Shown: positions 9,933 through 18,847 of the stretch, piece after piece | How positions within the stretch are numbered: position 1 is the stretch's first letter | Layout: each line of letters opens with the position of its first letter | Assembly: GCF_031656915.1 (NCBI RefSeq) | Contig: NZ_CP134227.1 | Coordinates: 1 to 64,000, forward strand | DNA: 64,000 nt | DNA from: Nocardioides marmorisolisilvae | GTDB taxonomy: Bacteria; Actinomycetota; Actinomycetes; Propionibacteriales; Nocardioidaceae | Direction of reading: 5' to 3' | The notes under the pieces: model-generated | Database searches by the model: none | Told to the model about the DNA's origin: nothing | Seen by the model: the letters and a program-made list of their open reading frames with translations, nothing else | Program-made: the position numbers and the translations under genes

Positions 9933-10661
9933 ATGTACTTCTGGCGTGACACCGATGGCCCCGTCGACCTGGCCTTCACCGACAGGTACGGCGGGGCCAG
10001 CGGCGTCCCCTTCGACAGCCTCAACCTCGCCCTGGACGGTGAGGATGAGCCCGCCGTGCGTGCCCGCAACCTGGCGCGCGTGCTCGGCGACTTCGCACCG
10101 GGCGCGGTGCTGGCCGACCTGCACCAGGTGCATGGCCGCGACGTCGTGGTCGTGGGGCCACAGGACGCGCCGTGGTCGCAGGGACCGCCGGACGCGGACG
10201 GCCTGGCCTCGGCCGAGCGGGAGGTGGTGCTGATGGTCCGGGCAGCCGACTGCGTGCCGGTGCTGCTGGCCGACGCCACCGCAGGCGTCGTGGGGGCGGC
10301 GCACGCCGGCCGTCCGGGACTGGTCGCTGGAGTGGTCCCTGCCACCGTGACGCGGATGCGCGCGCTCGGCGCGCGCGACATCAGCGCCTGGGTGGGCCCG
10401 CACGTGTGCGGCGCCTGCTACGAGGTCCCGGCCGCGATGCAACGGCAGGTGGCTGCCGTCGTACCCGAGTCGCGGTCGACGACCAGCTGGGGGACCCCTG
10501 CACTGGACATCGGCGCGGGCGTGGGTGCTCAGTTCCGCACCGCCGGTGTGGTCGTGCACGACGTGTCCCGGTGCACCCGCGAGTCGGCCGATCTCTACTC
10601 GTTCCGCCGTGACGGCGTCCGCGCCGGGCGGCACGCCGGCCTGGTCAGGATCCGTCGATGA
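9933..10661 (+). CDS. pgeF: PgeF/YfiH family protein (peptidoglycan editing factor, polyphenol-oxidase fold)
   Basis: The 242-residue product is a DUF152/YfiH (CNF1-like) protein. In Escherichia coli the homologue PgeF removes wrongly incorporated amino acids from muropeptide precursors, and other members act on purine nucleosides. The metal/active-site pattern is present: LHQVHG (about 62-67), ADCVPVLLAD (about 103-112), GAAHAGRPG (about 120-128) and VGPHVCGACYEV (about 152-163). It begins two bases after the ftsZ stop and overlaps yggS (ATGA), a conserved actinobacterial neighbourhood. The exact substrate cannot be read from the sequence. Confidence 0.88.
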   Translation: MYFWRDTDGPVDLAFTDRYGGASGVPFDSLNLALDGEDEPAVRARNLARVLGDFAPGAVLADLHQVHGRDVVVVGPQDAPWSQGPPDADGLASAEREVVLMVRAADCVPVLLADATAGVVGAAHAGRPGLVAGVVPATVTRMRALGARDISAWVGPHVCGACYEVPAAMQRQVAAVVPESRSTTSWGTPALDIGAGVGAQFRTAGVVVHDVSRCTRESADLYSFRRDGVRAGRHAGLVRIRR

Positions 10662-11371
10662 GTGCCGCGGACGCTCGTCGCGACGAGCTGTCCGGCAACC
10701 TGGCCGCCGTACGTCGCCGGATCGCCGACGCCTGTGGGCAGGCGGGTCGCGACCCGGGCGAGATCACCCTCGTGGTGGTGACGAAGTTCTTCCCGGCCTC
10801 CGACGTACGTCTCCTCGCGGAGCTCGACGTGCGGCACCTGGGGGAGAACCGGCATCAGGAGGCGGAGCCCAAGGCCGCCGCGTGTGCGGATCTCACCGAC
10901 CTCGTGTGGCACTTCATCGGCGGCCTGCAGTCCAACAAGGCGGCGGCGGTCGCCCGCTACGCGGACGTCGTCGAGAGCGTGGACCGGGTCAAGCTGGTGC
11001 GGCCGTTGGCTCGCGGGGCGCAGGAGCGCGGACACCCGCTCGACGTACTGCTCCAGGTCAGTCTCGACCCGCCCGATGCCGGAAATCGCAACGGCGTGGA
11101 CCCGCGCGAGGTGGCCGGGCTCGCCGAGGCCGTCCTGGCGACCGACGAGCTGCGGCTGCGGGGAGTGATGGCCGTGGCTCCGCTCGGTCAGCCGCCGGTG
11201 CCCGCGTTCGAGCGGCTCGCGCAGATCGCGGCATCGGTGCGTGCCCTGGCACCGGGTGCGGATCGGATCTCGGCAGGGATGAGCAGCGACCTGGAGGAGG
11301 CGGTGAAATGCGGCGCGACACACGTGCGGATTGGCTCCGCGATCCTCGGGAACAGACCGCCGATCAAGTAG
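10658..11371 (+). CDS. yggS: YggS/PLPBP family pyridoxal-phosphate homeostasis protein
   Basis: This is a 237-residue, single-domain, alanine-racemase-fold PLP-binding protein that buffers PLP and affects amino-acid metabolism. The PLP lysine lies in VVVTKFFPASDVR (about residue 44). Other family motifs are HLGENRHQEAEPK, WHFIGGLQSNKAAAV (about 88-102) and a C-terminal SAGMSSDLEEAVKCGATHVR that binds the phosphate. The start overlaps pgeF by 4 nt. A 63-nt gap leads to sepF. Confidence 0.93.
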   Translation: MSAADARRDELSGNLAAVRRRIADACGQAGRDPGEITLVVVTKFFPASDVRLLAELDVRHLGENRHQEAEPKAAACADLTDLVWHFIGGLQSNKAAAVARYADVVESVDRVKLVRPLARGAQERGHPLDVLLQVSLDPPDAGNRNGVDPREVAGLAEAVLATDELRLRGVMAVAPLGQPPVPAFERLAQIAASVRALAPGADRISAGMSSDLEEAVKCGATHVRIGSAILGNRPPIK

Positions 11372-11434
11372 TGTCCAAATGACGGCCAGGACCCGCGCGG
11401 AGACGTGTGGGCACGAAGCAGAGGATAGGGATTC

Positions 11435-11926
11435 ATGAGCGGCGCGATGCGGAAGATGGGCGTGTACCTCGGTCTGCTCGAGGACGCCGAGGGCCAGTAC
11501 ACCGACATGGACTACGACGAGCCCACCCAGGCCACCCCGAGGGAACAGCCGGTGGCCGCCGCGACCGGGCGGGTCGCGAACCTCAGCGAGCGCCGTCGCC
11601 AGCCCGCCGCGCGACCGACCGCTGCGCCTGCGGCGGCGACTGCGCCGATGACACGGATCACCACCTTGCACCCGCGGACCTACAACGAGGCGCGCGTGAT
11701 CGGCGAGAACTACCGTGACGGCATCCCGGTGATCATGAACCTCTCCGAGATGAGCGACGTCGAGGCCAAGCGGCTGGTCGACTTCGCGGCCGGACTGGTG
11801 TTCTCGGTGCGGGGCACCATCGAGCGGGTCACCAACAAGGTGTTCCTCCTCTCCCCGCCCAACGTCACAGTGGCGGCGGAGGAGAAGCAGCGCCTCGCCG
11901 AGGGTGGCTTCTTCAACCAGAGCTGA
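11435..11926 (+). CDS. sepF: Cell division protein SepF
   Basis: SepF is the cytoplasmic membrane anchor of FtsZ in bacteria without FtsA. The 163-residue product starts with an amphipathic N-terminus (MSGAMRKMGVYLGLLE), has a disordered linker of about 50 residues, and then the SepF core (about 72-155) with TTLHPRTYNEARVIGENYR and LVDFAAGLVFSVRGTIERV. It would bind the DVPDFLK tail of the FtsZ encoded at 8701. The location between yggS and yggT is conserved in actinobacteria. Confidence 0.95.
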   Translation: MSGAMRKMGVYLGLLEDAEGQYTDMDYDEPTQATPREQPVAAATGRVANLSERRRQPAARPTAAPAAATAPMTRITTLHPRTYNEARVIGENYRDGIPVIMNLSEMSDVEAKRLVDFAAGLVFSVRGTIERVTNKVFLLSPPNVTVAAEEKQRLAEGGFFNQS

Positions 11927-11941
11927 CGGGAACGCCCCCTG

Positions 11942-12232
11942 ATGTACTCCTTGGGGCTGGCCATCGAGCTGGTCCTCTACCTCTTCATCCTCTTCCTGCT
12001 CGGCCGGCTGGTCGCCGACTGGATCCAGATGTTCGCCCGCGAATGGACCCCGCGCGGGCCGTTGTTGGTCGTCCTCGAGGTCGTGTACACCGTGACCGAT
12101 CCGCCGATCAAGGCGTTGCGCAGGATCCTGCCTCCGCTGCGGCTGGGCGGCATGCTGATCGACCTGAGCTTCTTCGTTGTGCTGCTGATCGCCTACCTGC
12201 TGCGGGTGCTGAACCGGTCATTACTGCTGTGA
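11942..12232 (+). CDS. YggT family integral membrane protein
   Basis: This 96-residue protein has two hydrophobic segments (about 4-24 and 68-92) flanking a loop with VYTVTDPPIKALRRILPPLRLGG. That loop is the YggT signature, in which TDP and the prolines are conserved. Family members are linked to envelope and division functions and sit beside sepF and divIVA in many Gram-positives, as here. It starts 15 nt after sepF and is probably co-transcribed with it. The biochemical role is unknown. Confidence 0.9.
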   Translation: MYSLGLAIELVLYLFILFLLGRLVADWIQMFAREWTPRGPLLVVLEVVYTVTDPPIKALRRILPPLRLGGMLIDLSFFVVLLIAYLLRVLNRSLLL

Positions 12233-12296
12233 GAGGCTCGGGGGATATTGTTCAGACCGCACAGCGAACTCCGACTAGAACGAATTGGGTGAGGTC

Positions 12297-13073
12297 ATGC
12301 CGCTGACGCCTGAGGACGTGAGCAACAAGCGCTTTACGCCGGTGCGCCTGCGCGAGGGCTATGACATGGGCGAGGTGGATCAGTTCCTCGACGAGGTCGA
12401 GACCGAGCTGGAGCGCCTGCTGAAGGAGAACGACGACCTTCGCAGCAAGCTCTCCGTCGCGCAGAAGGGCGGCGGCAGCGTCGCCGAGTCCGCGCCCGCC
12501 GCGGTCAAGGCTCCCGAGCCGGAGCCCACGCCAGCGCCGGCGGCTCCGCTCGCCGCTGCGCCGGTCGCTGCTGCGGCCCCCCAGGAGATCAAGGTCACCA
12601 CCGTCGCCGAGGCCTCGTCGGCGGCCGCGAAGCTGCTGGAGATCGCCACCCGCAACGCCGACGAGCTCGTCAACGGCGCCAAGGACGAGGCCGACCAGAT
12701 CGTCGGTGCGGCGCGCACCAAGGCCGAGCGGCTCGAGACCGAGATCAAGAGCAAGGCCGATCGGATGGAGTCCGACGCACGCAGCCGTGCGCAGATGCTC
12801 GACTCCGAGACCGAGGCCAAGCGGCGCGAGCTGTTCGGCCAGCTGGAGAAGGACAAGGTTCGCCTCGACGGCGAGATCGAGACGCTGCGTGCCTTCGAGC
12901 GGGAGTACCGCAGCCGCCTGAAGAGCTACTTCAGCCAGCAGCTCGCCGCGCTCGACGGCAACGGCGAGGGCGGCGAACTGCCGACCGCCACCGAGCACGC
13001 GCCCAAGCGGCTGAAGTCGATCCTGGGCGAGGAAGAGGCCGGCTCCACCGGGTCGGCCGGGTCAGCCAACTGA
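12297..13073 (+). CDS. wag31: DivIVA-domain polar growth protein Wag31
   Basis: Wag31/DivIVA marks negatively curved membrane at the poles and directs polar wall growth in actinobacteria. The 258-residue product opens with the conserved membrane-binding domain (MPLTPEDVSNKRFTPVRLRE, then GYDMGEVDQFLDEVE). An Ala/Pro-rich linker (about 70-105) follows, and then a long coiled coil (about 110-220) with heptad-like Glu/Lys/Arg. The ATG at 12297 is preceded by a GGTGAGG-like ribosome site. An in-frame TTG four codons upstream would break the conserved N-terminus. ileS converges from the other side 30 nt away. Confidence 0.95.
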   Translation: MPLTPEDVSNKRFTPVRLREGYDMGEVDQFLDEVETELERLLKENDDLRSKLSVAQKGGGSVAESAPAAVKAPEPEPTPAPAAPLAAAPVAAAAPQEIKVTTVAEASSAAAKLLEIATRNADELVNGAKDEADQIVGAARTKAERLETEIKSKADRMESDARSRAQMLDSETEAKRRELFGQLEKDKVRLDGEIETLRAFEREYRSRLKSYFSQQLAALDGNGEGGELPTATEHAPKRLKSILGEEEAGSTGSAGSAN

Positions 13074-13103
13074 CCCGACCGCCACGATCGGAGACCGCAG
13101 GGC

Positions 13104-16100
13104 TCAGACCCTGAGGATGCTGTAGCTGAAGCCGAGGTCGGGATCGCTCACGTCGAGCGCTCCAGCGGCCTCGGCTTCACTCATGTCCGTGGCGAGGACC
13201 TCGCTGGCGATCAGGTCGCGGTGCTCGTGGAGGGCGGTCGCCGCCTCGCCCTGCGCCGACCAGGTCACGGTGATCCGGTCCGAGACCTCGAAGCCGTGGG
13301 ACTTCCGGGTCTCCTGGATCGAGCGGACGATCTCGCGGGCCAGGCCCGAGCGACGCAGCGCCGGGGTGATCTCGAGGTCCAGGGCGACGGTCTCGCCCTG
13401 CTCGTTGACGACCGACCAACCCTCCCTGGGGCGCTCGGTGAGGATGACCTCGTCTGCTCCGACGTCGACCTGTGCGCCGTCCACGATGACGCGGGCATGG
13501 CCGTCCTCGGCGAGTTCGGCCGCGAGGACCGCCGGGTCTGCCGCGGCGATCGCCGCCGCGACCTTCGGCGTGTCCTGGGCGAACCGCTTGCCGAGCGATC
13601 GGAAGTTGCCCTTCGCCTGGAAGTCGACCAGGTCGGCGCCAGCAGCGGACAGCGGCTCGAGGGTAGCCACGTTGAGCTCCTCGGCCACCTCGGCGCGCAG
13701 CGCCTCCGGGAGCCGGTCGTAGGACGCAGTGGGCACCAGCGCCCGGCTCAAGGGCTGTCGGGTGCGCACCTTCGCCTCGGCACGCGCGGACCGGCCGAGC
13801 TCGACGAGGCGTCGTACCAGGTCCACCTGGCCGGCCAGCTCGTCGTCGATCAGGGAGTCGTCAACGACCGGCCAGGAAGCCAGGTGCACCGAGGCTGCAG
13901 CGTCCGCGCCGGTGAACAGGTCCTGCCACACTCGCTCGGTGATGAACGGGGTCAGCGGAGCCATCAGCAGCGTGACCATCCGCAGGCACTCGTGCAGGGT
14001 GGCGAACGCATCCACCTCGCCGTTCCAGAACCGCCGACGCGACCGGCGCACGTACCAGTTGGAGAGGTCGTCGACGTACGCCGCGAGCAGGCTGCCGGCA
14101 CGCTGGGTGTCGAAGCCCTCCAGCGCGGCGGTGACGTCGCGTGCCGTGCGATGCGCTTCGCTCAGCGCCCACCGGTCCAGGGCCGGACGCGTCGCGATGG
14201 CCGAGGCCGTCGCGTCGGCCGACCAGCCCGCGAGGTTGGCGTAGAGGACCTGGAACGCGACGGTGTTCCAGTAGGTCAGCAGCACCTTGCGGACCGTCTC
14301 CTGGATGGTCTGGTGGCCGACCCGGCGCGCCGCCCAGGGCGATCCGCCGCAGGCCATGAACCAGCGCACGGCATCGGCGCCGTGCTCGTCCATCAGCGGG
14401 ATCGGCTCAAGGATGTTGCCCAGGTGCTTGCTCATCTTCCGGCCGTCCTCGGCGAGGAGCAGCCCGAGGCAGACCACGTTGCGGTACGACGACTCCCCGA
14501 AGACGAGGGTGTTGACCGCCATCAGCGTGTAGAACCAGCCCCGGGTCTGGTCGATCGCCTCGCAGATGAAGTCGGCTGGGAAGGCGGCCTCGAAGCGCTC
14601 CTTGGAGCCCGGGACGTGGGGGTAGCCCCACTGGGCGAAGGGCATCGAGCCGGAGTCGAACCACGCGTCGATGACCTCGGGCACCCGGCGGCTCTCGCCG
14701 TCGCACTCCGGGCACGGGAAGGTGATCGCGTCGACGTACGGCCGGTGCGGGTCCAGGTCCGACTGGTCGGCGCCGGTCAGCTCGGAGAGCTCGGAGAGCG
14801 AGCCCACGCAGGTCTGGTGGCCCTCCTCGCAACGCCAGATCGGCAGCGGGGTGCCCCAATAGCGGCTGCGTGACAGTGCCCAGTCGATGTTGTTCTGCAG
14901 CCAGTCGCCGTACCGGCCGTGCTTGATCGTCTCGGGAAACCAGTTGGTCTTCTCGTTCTCCGCCAGGAGGGCGTCCTTGCGGGCCGTGGTGCGGACGTAC
15001 CACGACGGCATCGCGTAGTAGAGCAACGTCGTGTGGCAGCGCCAGCAGTGCGGATAGCTGTGCTCGTAGGGGACGTGCCGGAACAGCAGCCCCCGGGCCT
15101 GCAGGTCGTCGACCAGTGCCGCGTTGGCGTGCCGGAAGAACTGGCCGCCGACCAGGTCGATGTCGGCGTCGAAGCAGCCCTGTCGGTCGATCGGGTTGAC
15201 CATCTCCACGCCGTTGCGCCGGCAGGAGGCGAAGTCGTCCTCGCCGAAGGCGGGGGACTGGTGGACCAGGCCGGTGCCGTCCTCGGCGGTGACGTACTCC
15301 TCGGTGACGACGAAGTGAGCGCGTCCAGGCCACTCCACGAGCTCGAACGGGCGCTGGTAGGTCCAGCCGACCATGTCACTGCCCCGGAAGCGCTCGCCGG
15401 TGCGTGACCAGTCGCTCTGCCCGTCGATGCCGAGGACCTGGTCGGCCAGCGAGTCGGCGACGACGACGGTCTGGGAGCCGTCGCTGACCGCGACGTACTC
15501 GAAGTCGGGGTGCACCGCGACGAGGGCGTTGCTGACCAGCGTCCAGGGGGTCGTCGTCCACACCAGGAGCGCGGCGCGGCCGGCAAGCGGGCCAGAGGTG
15601 AGGGGGAAACGGACGAACACCGACGGGTCGGTGATGGTCTCGTAGCTCCCGGGCTGGCCGAGCTCGTGGTCGGACAGCGCAGTGCCGCAGCGGGGGCAGT
15701 AGGGCGCGACCCGGTGGTCCTCCTCGAGCAGGCCCTGGCCATGGATCTGCTTGAGCGCCCACCAGACCGACTCGACGTACGGCGCGTCCATGGTGCGGTA
15801 GGGCTCCCGCATGTCGATCCAGCAGCCCATCCGGTCGGTCATGTCCTCCCAGAGATCGACGTGCCGCTGCACCGACGCCCGGCAGCGGGCGTTGAACTCG
15901 GCCACGCCGTACGCCTCGATGTCGGGCTTGCCGGAGAAGCCGAGCTCCTTCTCGACGGCAAGCTCGACCGGGAGGCCGTGGCAGTCCCAGCCGCCCTTGC
16001 GGTTGACGCGGTACCCCTGCATGGTCTTGAACCGCGGGAAGATGTCCTTGAAGGTGCGCGACTCCACGTGATGGGTGCCGGGTCGGCCGTTGGCGGTGGG

Positions 16101-16244
16101 GGGTCCCTCGTAGAAGGTCCACGGCCGGGCGTTGCCGTTGACCTCCACGGACTTCTCGAACGTGCCCTGCTCGGCCCAGAGCGCCAGGATGTCGCGCTCG
16201 AGGGTGGGCAGGTCGACCTGCGGGGGTACGGGGCGGTACGTCAC
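13104..16244 (-). CDS. ileS: Isoleucyl-tRNA synthetase (IleRS)
   Basis: IleRS is a class Ia synthetase that charges tRNA-Ile and edits valine. The product has 1046 residues. The HIGH-type motif appears as GRPGTHHVE (about 51-59), the editing domain includes LVWTTTPWTL, and the KMSKS loop is GRKMSKHLGN (about 599-608). The anticodon-binding domain follows. The GTG start at 16244 gives VTYRPVPPQVDLPTLER. The open frame runs on upstream through the T-box leader and the complement of the Lys/Ala/Pro repeats, but that part is not coding. Translation is probably controlled by the leader at 16245-16500. Confidence 0.96.
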   Translation of the reverse strand: MTYRPVPPQVDLPTLERDILALWAEQGTFEKSVEVNGNARPWTFYEGPPTANGRPGTHHVESRTFKDIFPRFKTMQGYRVNRKGGWDCHGLPVELAVEKELGFSGKPDIEAYGVAEFNARCRASVQRHVDLWEDMTDRMGCWIDMREPYRTMDAPYVESVWWALKQIHGQGLLEEDHRVAPYCPRCGTALSDHELGQPGSYETITDPSVFVRFPLTSGPLAGRAALLVWTTTPWTLVSNALVAVHPDFEYVAVSDGSQTVVVADSLADQVLGIDGQSDWSRTGERFRGSDMVGWTYQRPFELVEWPGRAHFVVTEEYVTAEDGTGLVHQSPAFGEDDFASCRRNGVEMVNPIDRQGCFDADIDLVGGQFFRHANAALVDDLQARGLLFRHVPYEHSYPHCWRCHTTLLYYAMPSWYVRTTARKDALLAENEKTNWFPETIKHGRYGDWLQNNIDWALSRSRYWGTPLPIWRCEEGHQTCVGSLSELSELTGADQSDLDPHRPYVDAITFPCPECDGESRRVPEVIDAWFDSGSMPFAQWGYPHVPGSKERFEAAFPADFICEAIDQTRGWFYTLMAVNTLVFGESSYRNVVCLGLLLAEDGRKMSKHLGNILEPIPLMDEHGADAVRWFMACGGSPWAARRVGHQTIQETVRKVLLTYWNTVAFQVLYANLAGWSADATASAIATRPALDRWALSEAHRTARDVTAALEGFDTQRAGSLLAAYVDDLSNWYVRRSRRRFWNGEVDAFATLHECLRMVTLLMAPLTPFITERVWQDLFTGADAAASVHLASWPVVDDSLIDDELAGQVDLVRRLVELGRSARAEAKVRTRQPLSRALVPTASYDRLPEALRAEVAEELNVATLEPLSAAGADLVDFQAKGNFRSLGKRFAQDTPKVAAAIAAADPAVLAAELAEDGHARVIVDGAQVDVGADEVILTERPREGWSVVNEQGETVALDLEITPALRRSGLAREIVRSIQETRKSHGFEVSDRITVTWSAQGEAATALHEHRDLIASEVLATDMSEAEAAGALDVSDPDLGFSYSILRV

Positions 16245-16500
16245 GGCTGGTCCTCGTCCTTCGGTGGGAACGTCGATCGCTTCCGAAGGGACGAGAGCCG
16301 GAGCTCCCGCGGTACCACCCTCCTTGGCCGACGCGCGTTCCGCCGACCCACTCCGGGTCCGAGCCGCCGCCGGTTCTACTCCACCCGAGGGTGTTTCCTC
16401 CGGCAACTCCGGGATGATCTTCGTCTGCCGTCGTACCCCCGGGCTCACACCATCCCCGGGTCGCTCGTGGTCGTACGGCGGACTACTCGTCCCCTCAACG
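16245..16500 (-). promoter_or_regulatory. T-box riboswitch leader of ileS, translational type
   Basis: Read on the minus strand, the leader begins with ACGAGTAGTCC, typical of actinobacterial ileS T-boxes. It has GAAGATCATCCCGGAG with tandem ATC codons at 16418-16413 as candidate isoleucine specifier, then GGAAACACC. The antisequestrator T-box sequence TGGTACCGCGG lies at 16317-16307. Downstream, 16295-16283 (CTCGTCCCTTCGG) can pair with 16264-16253 (CCGAAGGACGAG) as a 12-bp stem with one bulge, covering the ribosome binding site just before the GTG. Uncharged tRNA-Ile would hold the T-box and free the site. There is no U-run, so control of translation rather than termination is expected. Confidence 0.88.
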
Positions 16501-16660
16501 TCGTGCGGCTCGCCGCAATTGTGCCATGGCCCCGGGAGCGGCCGCCTTCGGCATGGCGAGTTGAAGGGCGGTGGGCATCCTCGTATCCTCGCGCCACCAC
16601 GTACGCAGTGACCGCGGAGCAGCGGTTGCTCTTCTCCGATCCCGATAGGGGCGCTCAGCC

Positions 16661-17389
16661 ATGGCAACTTCCCCGAAGCGCTCGCTGGTGAGCCGGGCCG
16701 GCGCCGCGGCGCGAAAGGTAGTGCGCAAGCCAGCGCCCGCCACGTCGTCCGGGCAGTCAGCGCCCGGCAAGAAGGCCGCACCGGCCAAGAAGGCCGCACC
16801 GGCCAAGAAGGCCGCACCGGCCAAGAAGGCCGCACCGGCCAAGAAGGCCGCACCGGCCAAGAATGCCGCGCCGGCCAAGAAGGCCGCACCGGCCAAGAAG
16901 GCCGCACCGGCCAAGAAGGCCGCACCGGCCAAGAAGACCGCACCGGCCAAGAAGACCGCGCCCGCCAAGAAGGTGACCGGTCGCAAGGGGTCGGCCGCCC
17001 GACTGGTGGTGCTGCCGAACGAGAAGTCGTGGACCAACGATGAGCTGGCCGAGGTCCGCAACCAGCTCAAGAGCGACGTCAAGCGGCTCGTCGCCGAGCT
17101 CGCGGCGGCCGAGGCCGACCTGGTCGGCCTGATGCGCAGTGGGACCGACGGGGCCGGCAACGACCAGGCCGACGTGGGGTCCGCGACCTTCGAGCGTGAC
17201 CAGGAGATGACGATCGCGAACAACGCCCGCGACATGCTCAGCCAGTCCGAGCACGCGCTGGAGCGCATCGCGGACGGCAGCTACGGGGTCTGCGAGAGCT
17301 GCGGTGAGCCGATCGGGAAGAATCGACTGATGGCCTTCCCCCGAGCGACGATGTGCCTGTCGTGCAAGCAGCGCGAGGAGCGTCGCTGA
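16661..17389 (+). CDS. TraR/DksA-type C4 zinc-finger protein with Lys/Ala/Pro repeat tail
   Basis: The 242-residue product has two unlike halves. Residues 1-110 are basic and disordered, with eleven hexapeptides KKAAPA (or close variants) at about 37-102, resembling histone-H1-like tails. Residues about 118-242 form a DksA/TraR-like domain: a coiled-coil hairpin (WTNDELAEVRNQLKSDVKRL onward) and a four-cysteine zinc finger YGVCESCGEPI...MCLSCKQREER. DksA-like proteins bind RNA polymerase, and the tail could add DNA binding. Whether this one acts in transcription is inference. The gene is divergent from ileS and overlaps lspA if the CTG start there is used. Confidence 0.88.
   Translation: MATSPKRSLVSRAGAAARKVVRKPAPATSSGQSAPGKKAAPAKKAAPAKKAAPAKKAAPAKKAAPAKNAAPAKKAAPAKKAAPAKKAAPAKKTAPAKKTAPAKKVTGRKGSAARLVVLPNEKSWTNDELAEVRNQLKSDVKRLVAELAAAEADLVGLMRSGTDGAGNDQADVGSATFERDQEMTIANNARDMLSQSEHALERIADGSYGVCESCGEPIGKNRLMAFPRATMCLSCKQREERR
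16769..16966 (+). repeat. Eleven tandem 18-bp units inside the DksA-like gene
   Basis: The unit AAGAAGGCCGCACCGGCC (KKAAPA) is repeated 11 times without gaps. Eight copies are exact. Copy 6 encodes KNAAPA and copies 10 and 11 encode KKTAPA. Near-identity at the DNA level, including third positions, shows recent expansion by slippage or unequal crossing-over. Copy number is likely to vary between strains without changing the frame. Confidence 0.95.
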
Positions 17390-17916
17390 CTTCCTCGAGC
17401 CCCGAGCAGCCTCCTGCGGAGACGCCTCCGGTCCGGGCGGCGCTGGCCTTCGTTGTGGCCGTCGTGGCTCTGGTCGTCGACACAGTGACCAAGGTGTTGG
17501 CCGTGCACCACCTCCAGGATCGTGCCCCCGTCCAGCTGCTCGGCCACTGGGTGCAGCTGACCTTCGCCAGGAACCCCGGTGCCGCCTTCAGCACCGGTAC
17601 CGGCTACACCCCGGTGATCACCGTGGTTGCCATCGTCGCCGCGGTCGTGGTGATCTGGTTCGTGCTGCGTGTACGTTCCCTCGGCTGGGCCTGGGCCTTC
17701 GGGTTCCTGCTCGCCGGCATCCTGGGCAACCTGGCGGACAGGATGTTCCGCCCGCCGGGGCCCTTCCGCGGCCACGTGGTTGACTTCATCGAGTTCCCGC
17801 ACTGGCCGGTCTTCAACGTCGCGGACATCTGCATCAACGTGGCTGCGGTGCTGATCCTCGTGCAGGTGGTGCGGGGGGTGCATCTCGACGGATCCCGGGA
17901 GGCGCGCCATGGCTGA
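17386..17916 (+). CDS. lspA: Lipoprotein signal peptidase II (LspA)
   Basis: LspA is a membrane aspartyl protease that cleaves the signal peptide of diacylated prolipoproteins. It has four membrane segments. The catalytic aspartates lie in GNLADRMF and FNVADICIN, with the family motif RNPGAAFS. The start is uncertain. GAGGAG at 17375-17380 is ideally spaced for a CTG at 17386 that overlaps the preceding TGA (CTGA), giving 176 residues. In-frame GTG codons at 17353 and 17362 lie inside the preceding gene and would add 8-11 residues. It works on the lipoproteins encoded elsewhere in the window together with Lgt. Confidence 0.93.
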   Translation: MTSSSPEQPPAETPPVRAALAFVVAVVALVVDTVTKVLAVHHLQDRAPVQLLGHWVQLTFARNPGAAFSTGTGYTPVITVVAIVAAVVVIWFVLRVRSLGWAWAFGFLLAGILGNLADRMFRPPGPFRGHVVDFIEFPHWPVFNVADICINVAAVLILVQVVRGVHLDGSREARHG

Positions 17917-18847
17917 CGACGCCGAGCTGCGCACGCTGATCGTTCCCGAGGGCGTCGGCGGCGTGCGGGTGGACGCGGGCCTGGCCAAGATGTTCGGCAT
18001 CTCGCGCACCCGCGCCGCAGACCTCATCGCCGACGGCCACGTCGTGGTCGACGGCCAGGTGGTGGCCAAGTCCGACCGGCTGCTGCCCGGCAGCACCCTC
18101 GAGGTGTATATCCCGCGCGTCGCGGACCCGCTCGAGATCGTCGAGGAGGTCGTCGACGGGGTGCGGATCATCCACGAGGACGACGCGATCGTGGTCCTCG
18201 ACAAGCCGGTCGGAGTGGCCGTGCACCCGTCCATGGGCTGGACCGGGCCAACGGTCGTCGGGCACCTGCGTGCCGCCGGCGTCCGGATCGCGACCAGTGG
18301 GGCGGCGGAGCGCCAGGGCATCGTGCAGCGGCTCGACGTCGGCACCTCCGGGGTGATGGTGATCTGCAAGAGCGAGCGCGCCTACTCGGTGCTGAAGAAC
18401 GCGTTCCGCGATCGAACGGTCGACAAGACCTACCACGCTCTCGTCCAGGGGCACCCCGACCCGTTGCAGGGCACCATCGACGCCCCGATCGGCCGGGCCG
18501 CTAAGGCCGACTGGAAGTTCGCCGTACGGGAGGACGGCAAGCACAGCGTCACGCACTACGAGACGCTGGAGGCGCACCGCTTCGCCAGTCTGCTGGAGAT
18601 CCACCTGGAGACGGGCCGGACCCACCAGATCCGGGTGCACATGGCTGCGTTGAAGCATCCGTGCGTCGGCGACCTCACCTACGGGGCGGATCCGACCCTG
18701 GCCCGATGGCTCGGCCTCGAGCGGCAGTGGCTGCACGCGGTGCGACTGGGCTTCGAGCACCCGCGGTCGGGGGGGTACGTCACCTACGAGTCGCCCTACC
18801 CCGACGATCTGGCGAACGCGCTCGAGGTGGTCCGGGATGCCAGTTGA
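17909..18847 (+). CDS. rluD: RluA/RluD family 23S rRNA pseudouridine synthase
   Basis: This enzyme isomerises specific uridines of large-subunit rRNA to pseudouridine. The 312-residue product has an N-terminal S4 RNA-binding domain (about 15-75, [21 protein letters not shown]) and a catalytic domain with the active-site aspartate in [12 protein letters not shown] (about residue 142), then [13 protein letters not shown]. The first motif residue is Gln where many relatives have His. The start overlaps lspA by 8 nt, the usual lspA-rluD pairing. The precise target uridines are not readable here. Confidence 0.92.
   Translation: MADDAELRTLIVPEGVGGVRVDAGLAKMFGISRTRAADLIADGHVVVDGQVVAKSDRLLPGSTLEVYIPRVADPLEIVEEVVDGVRIIHEDDAIVVLDKPVGVAVHPSMGWTGPTVVGHLRAAGVRIATSGAAERQGIVQRLDVGTSGVMVICKSERAYSVLKNAFRDRTVDKTYHALVQGHPDPLQGTIDAPIGRAAKADWKFAVREDGKHSVTHYETLEAHRFASLLEIHLETGRTHQIRVHMAALKHPCVGDLTYGADPTLARWLGLERQWLHAVRLGFEHPRSGGYVTYESPYPDDLANALEVVRDAS

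Noticed and set aside
16245-16943. N-terminal extension of ileS with repeated Pro/Ser/Trp residues.
   Set aside because: It is the complement of the T-box leader and of the 18-bp repeats. IleRS homology starts at 16244.
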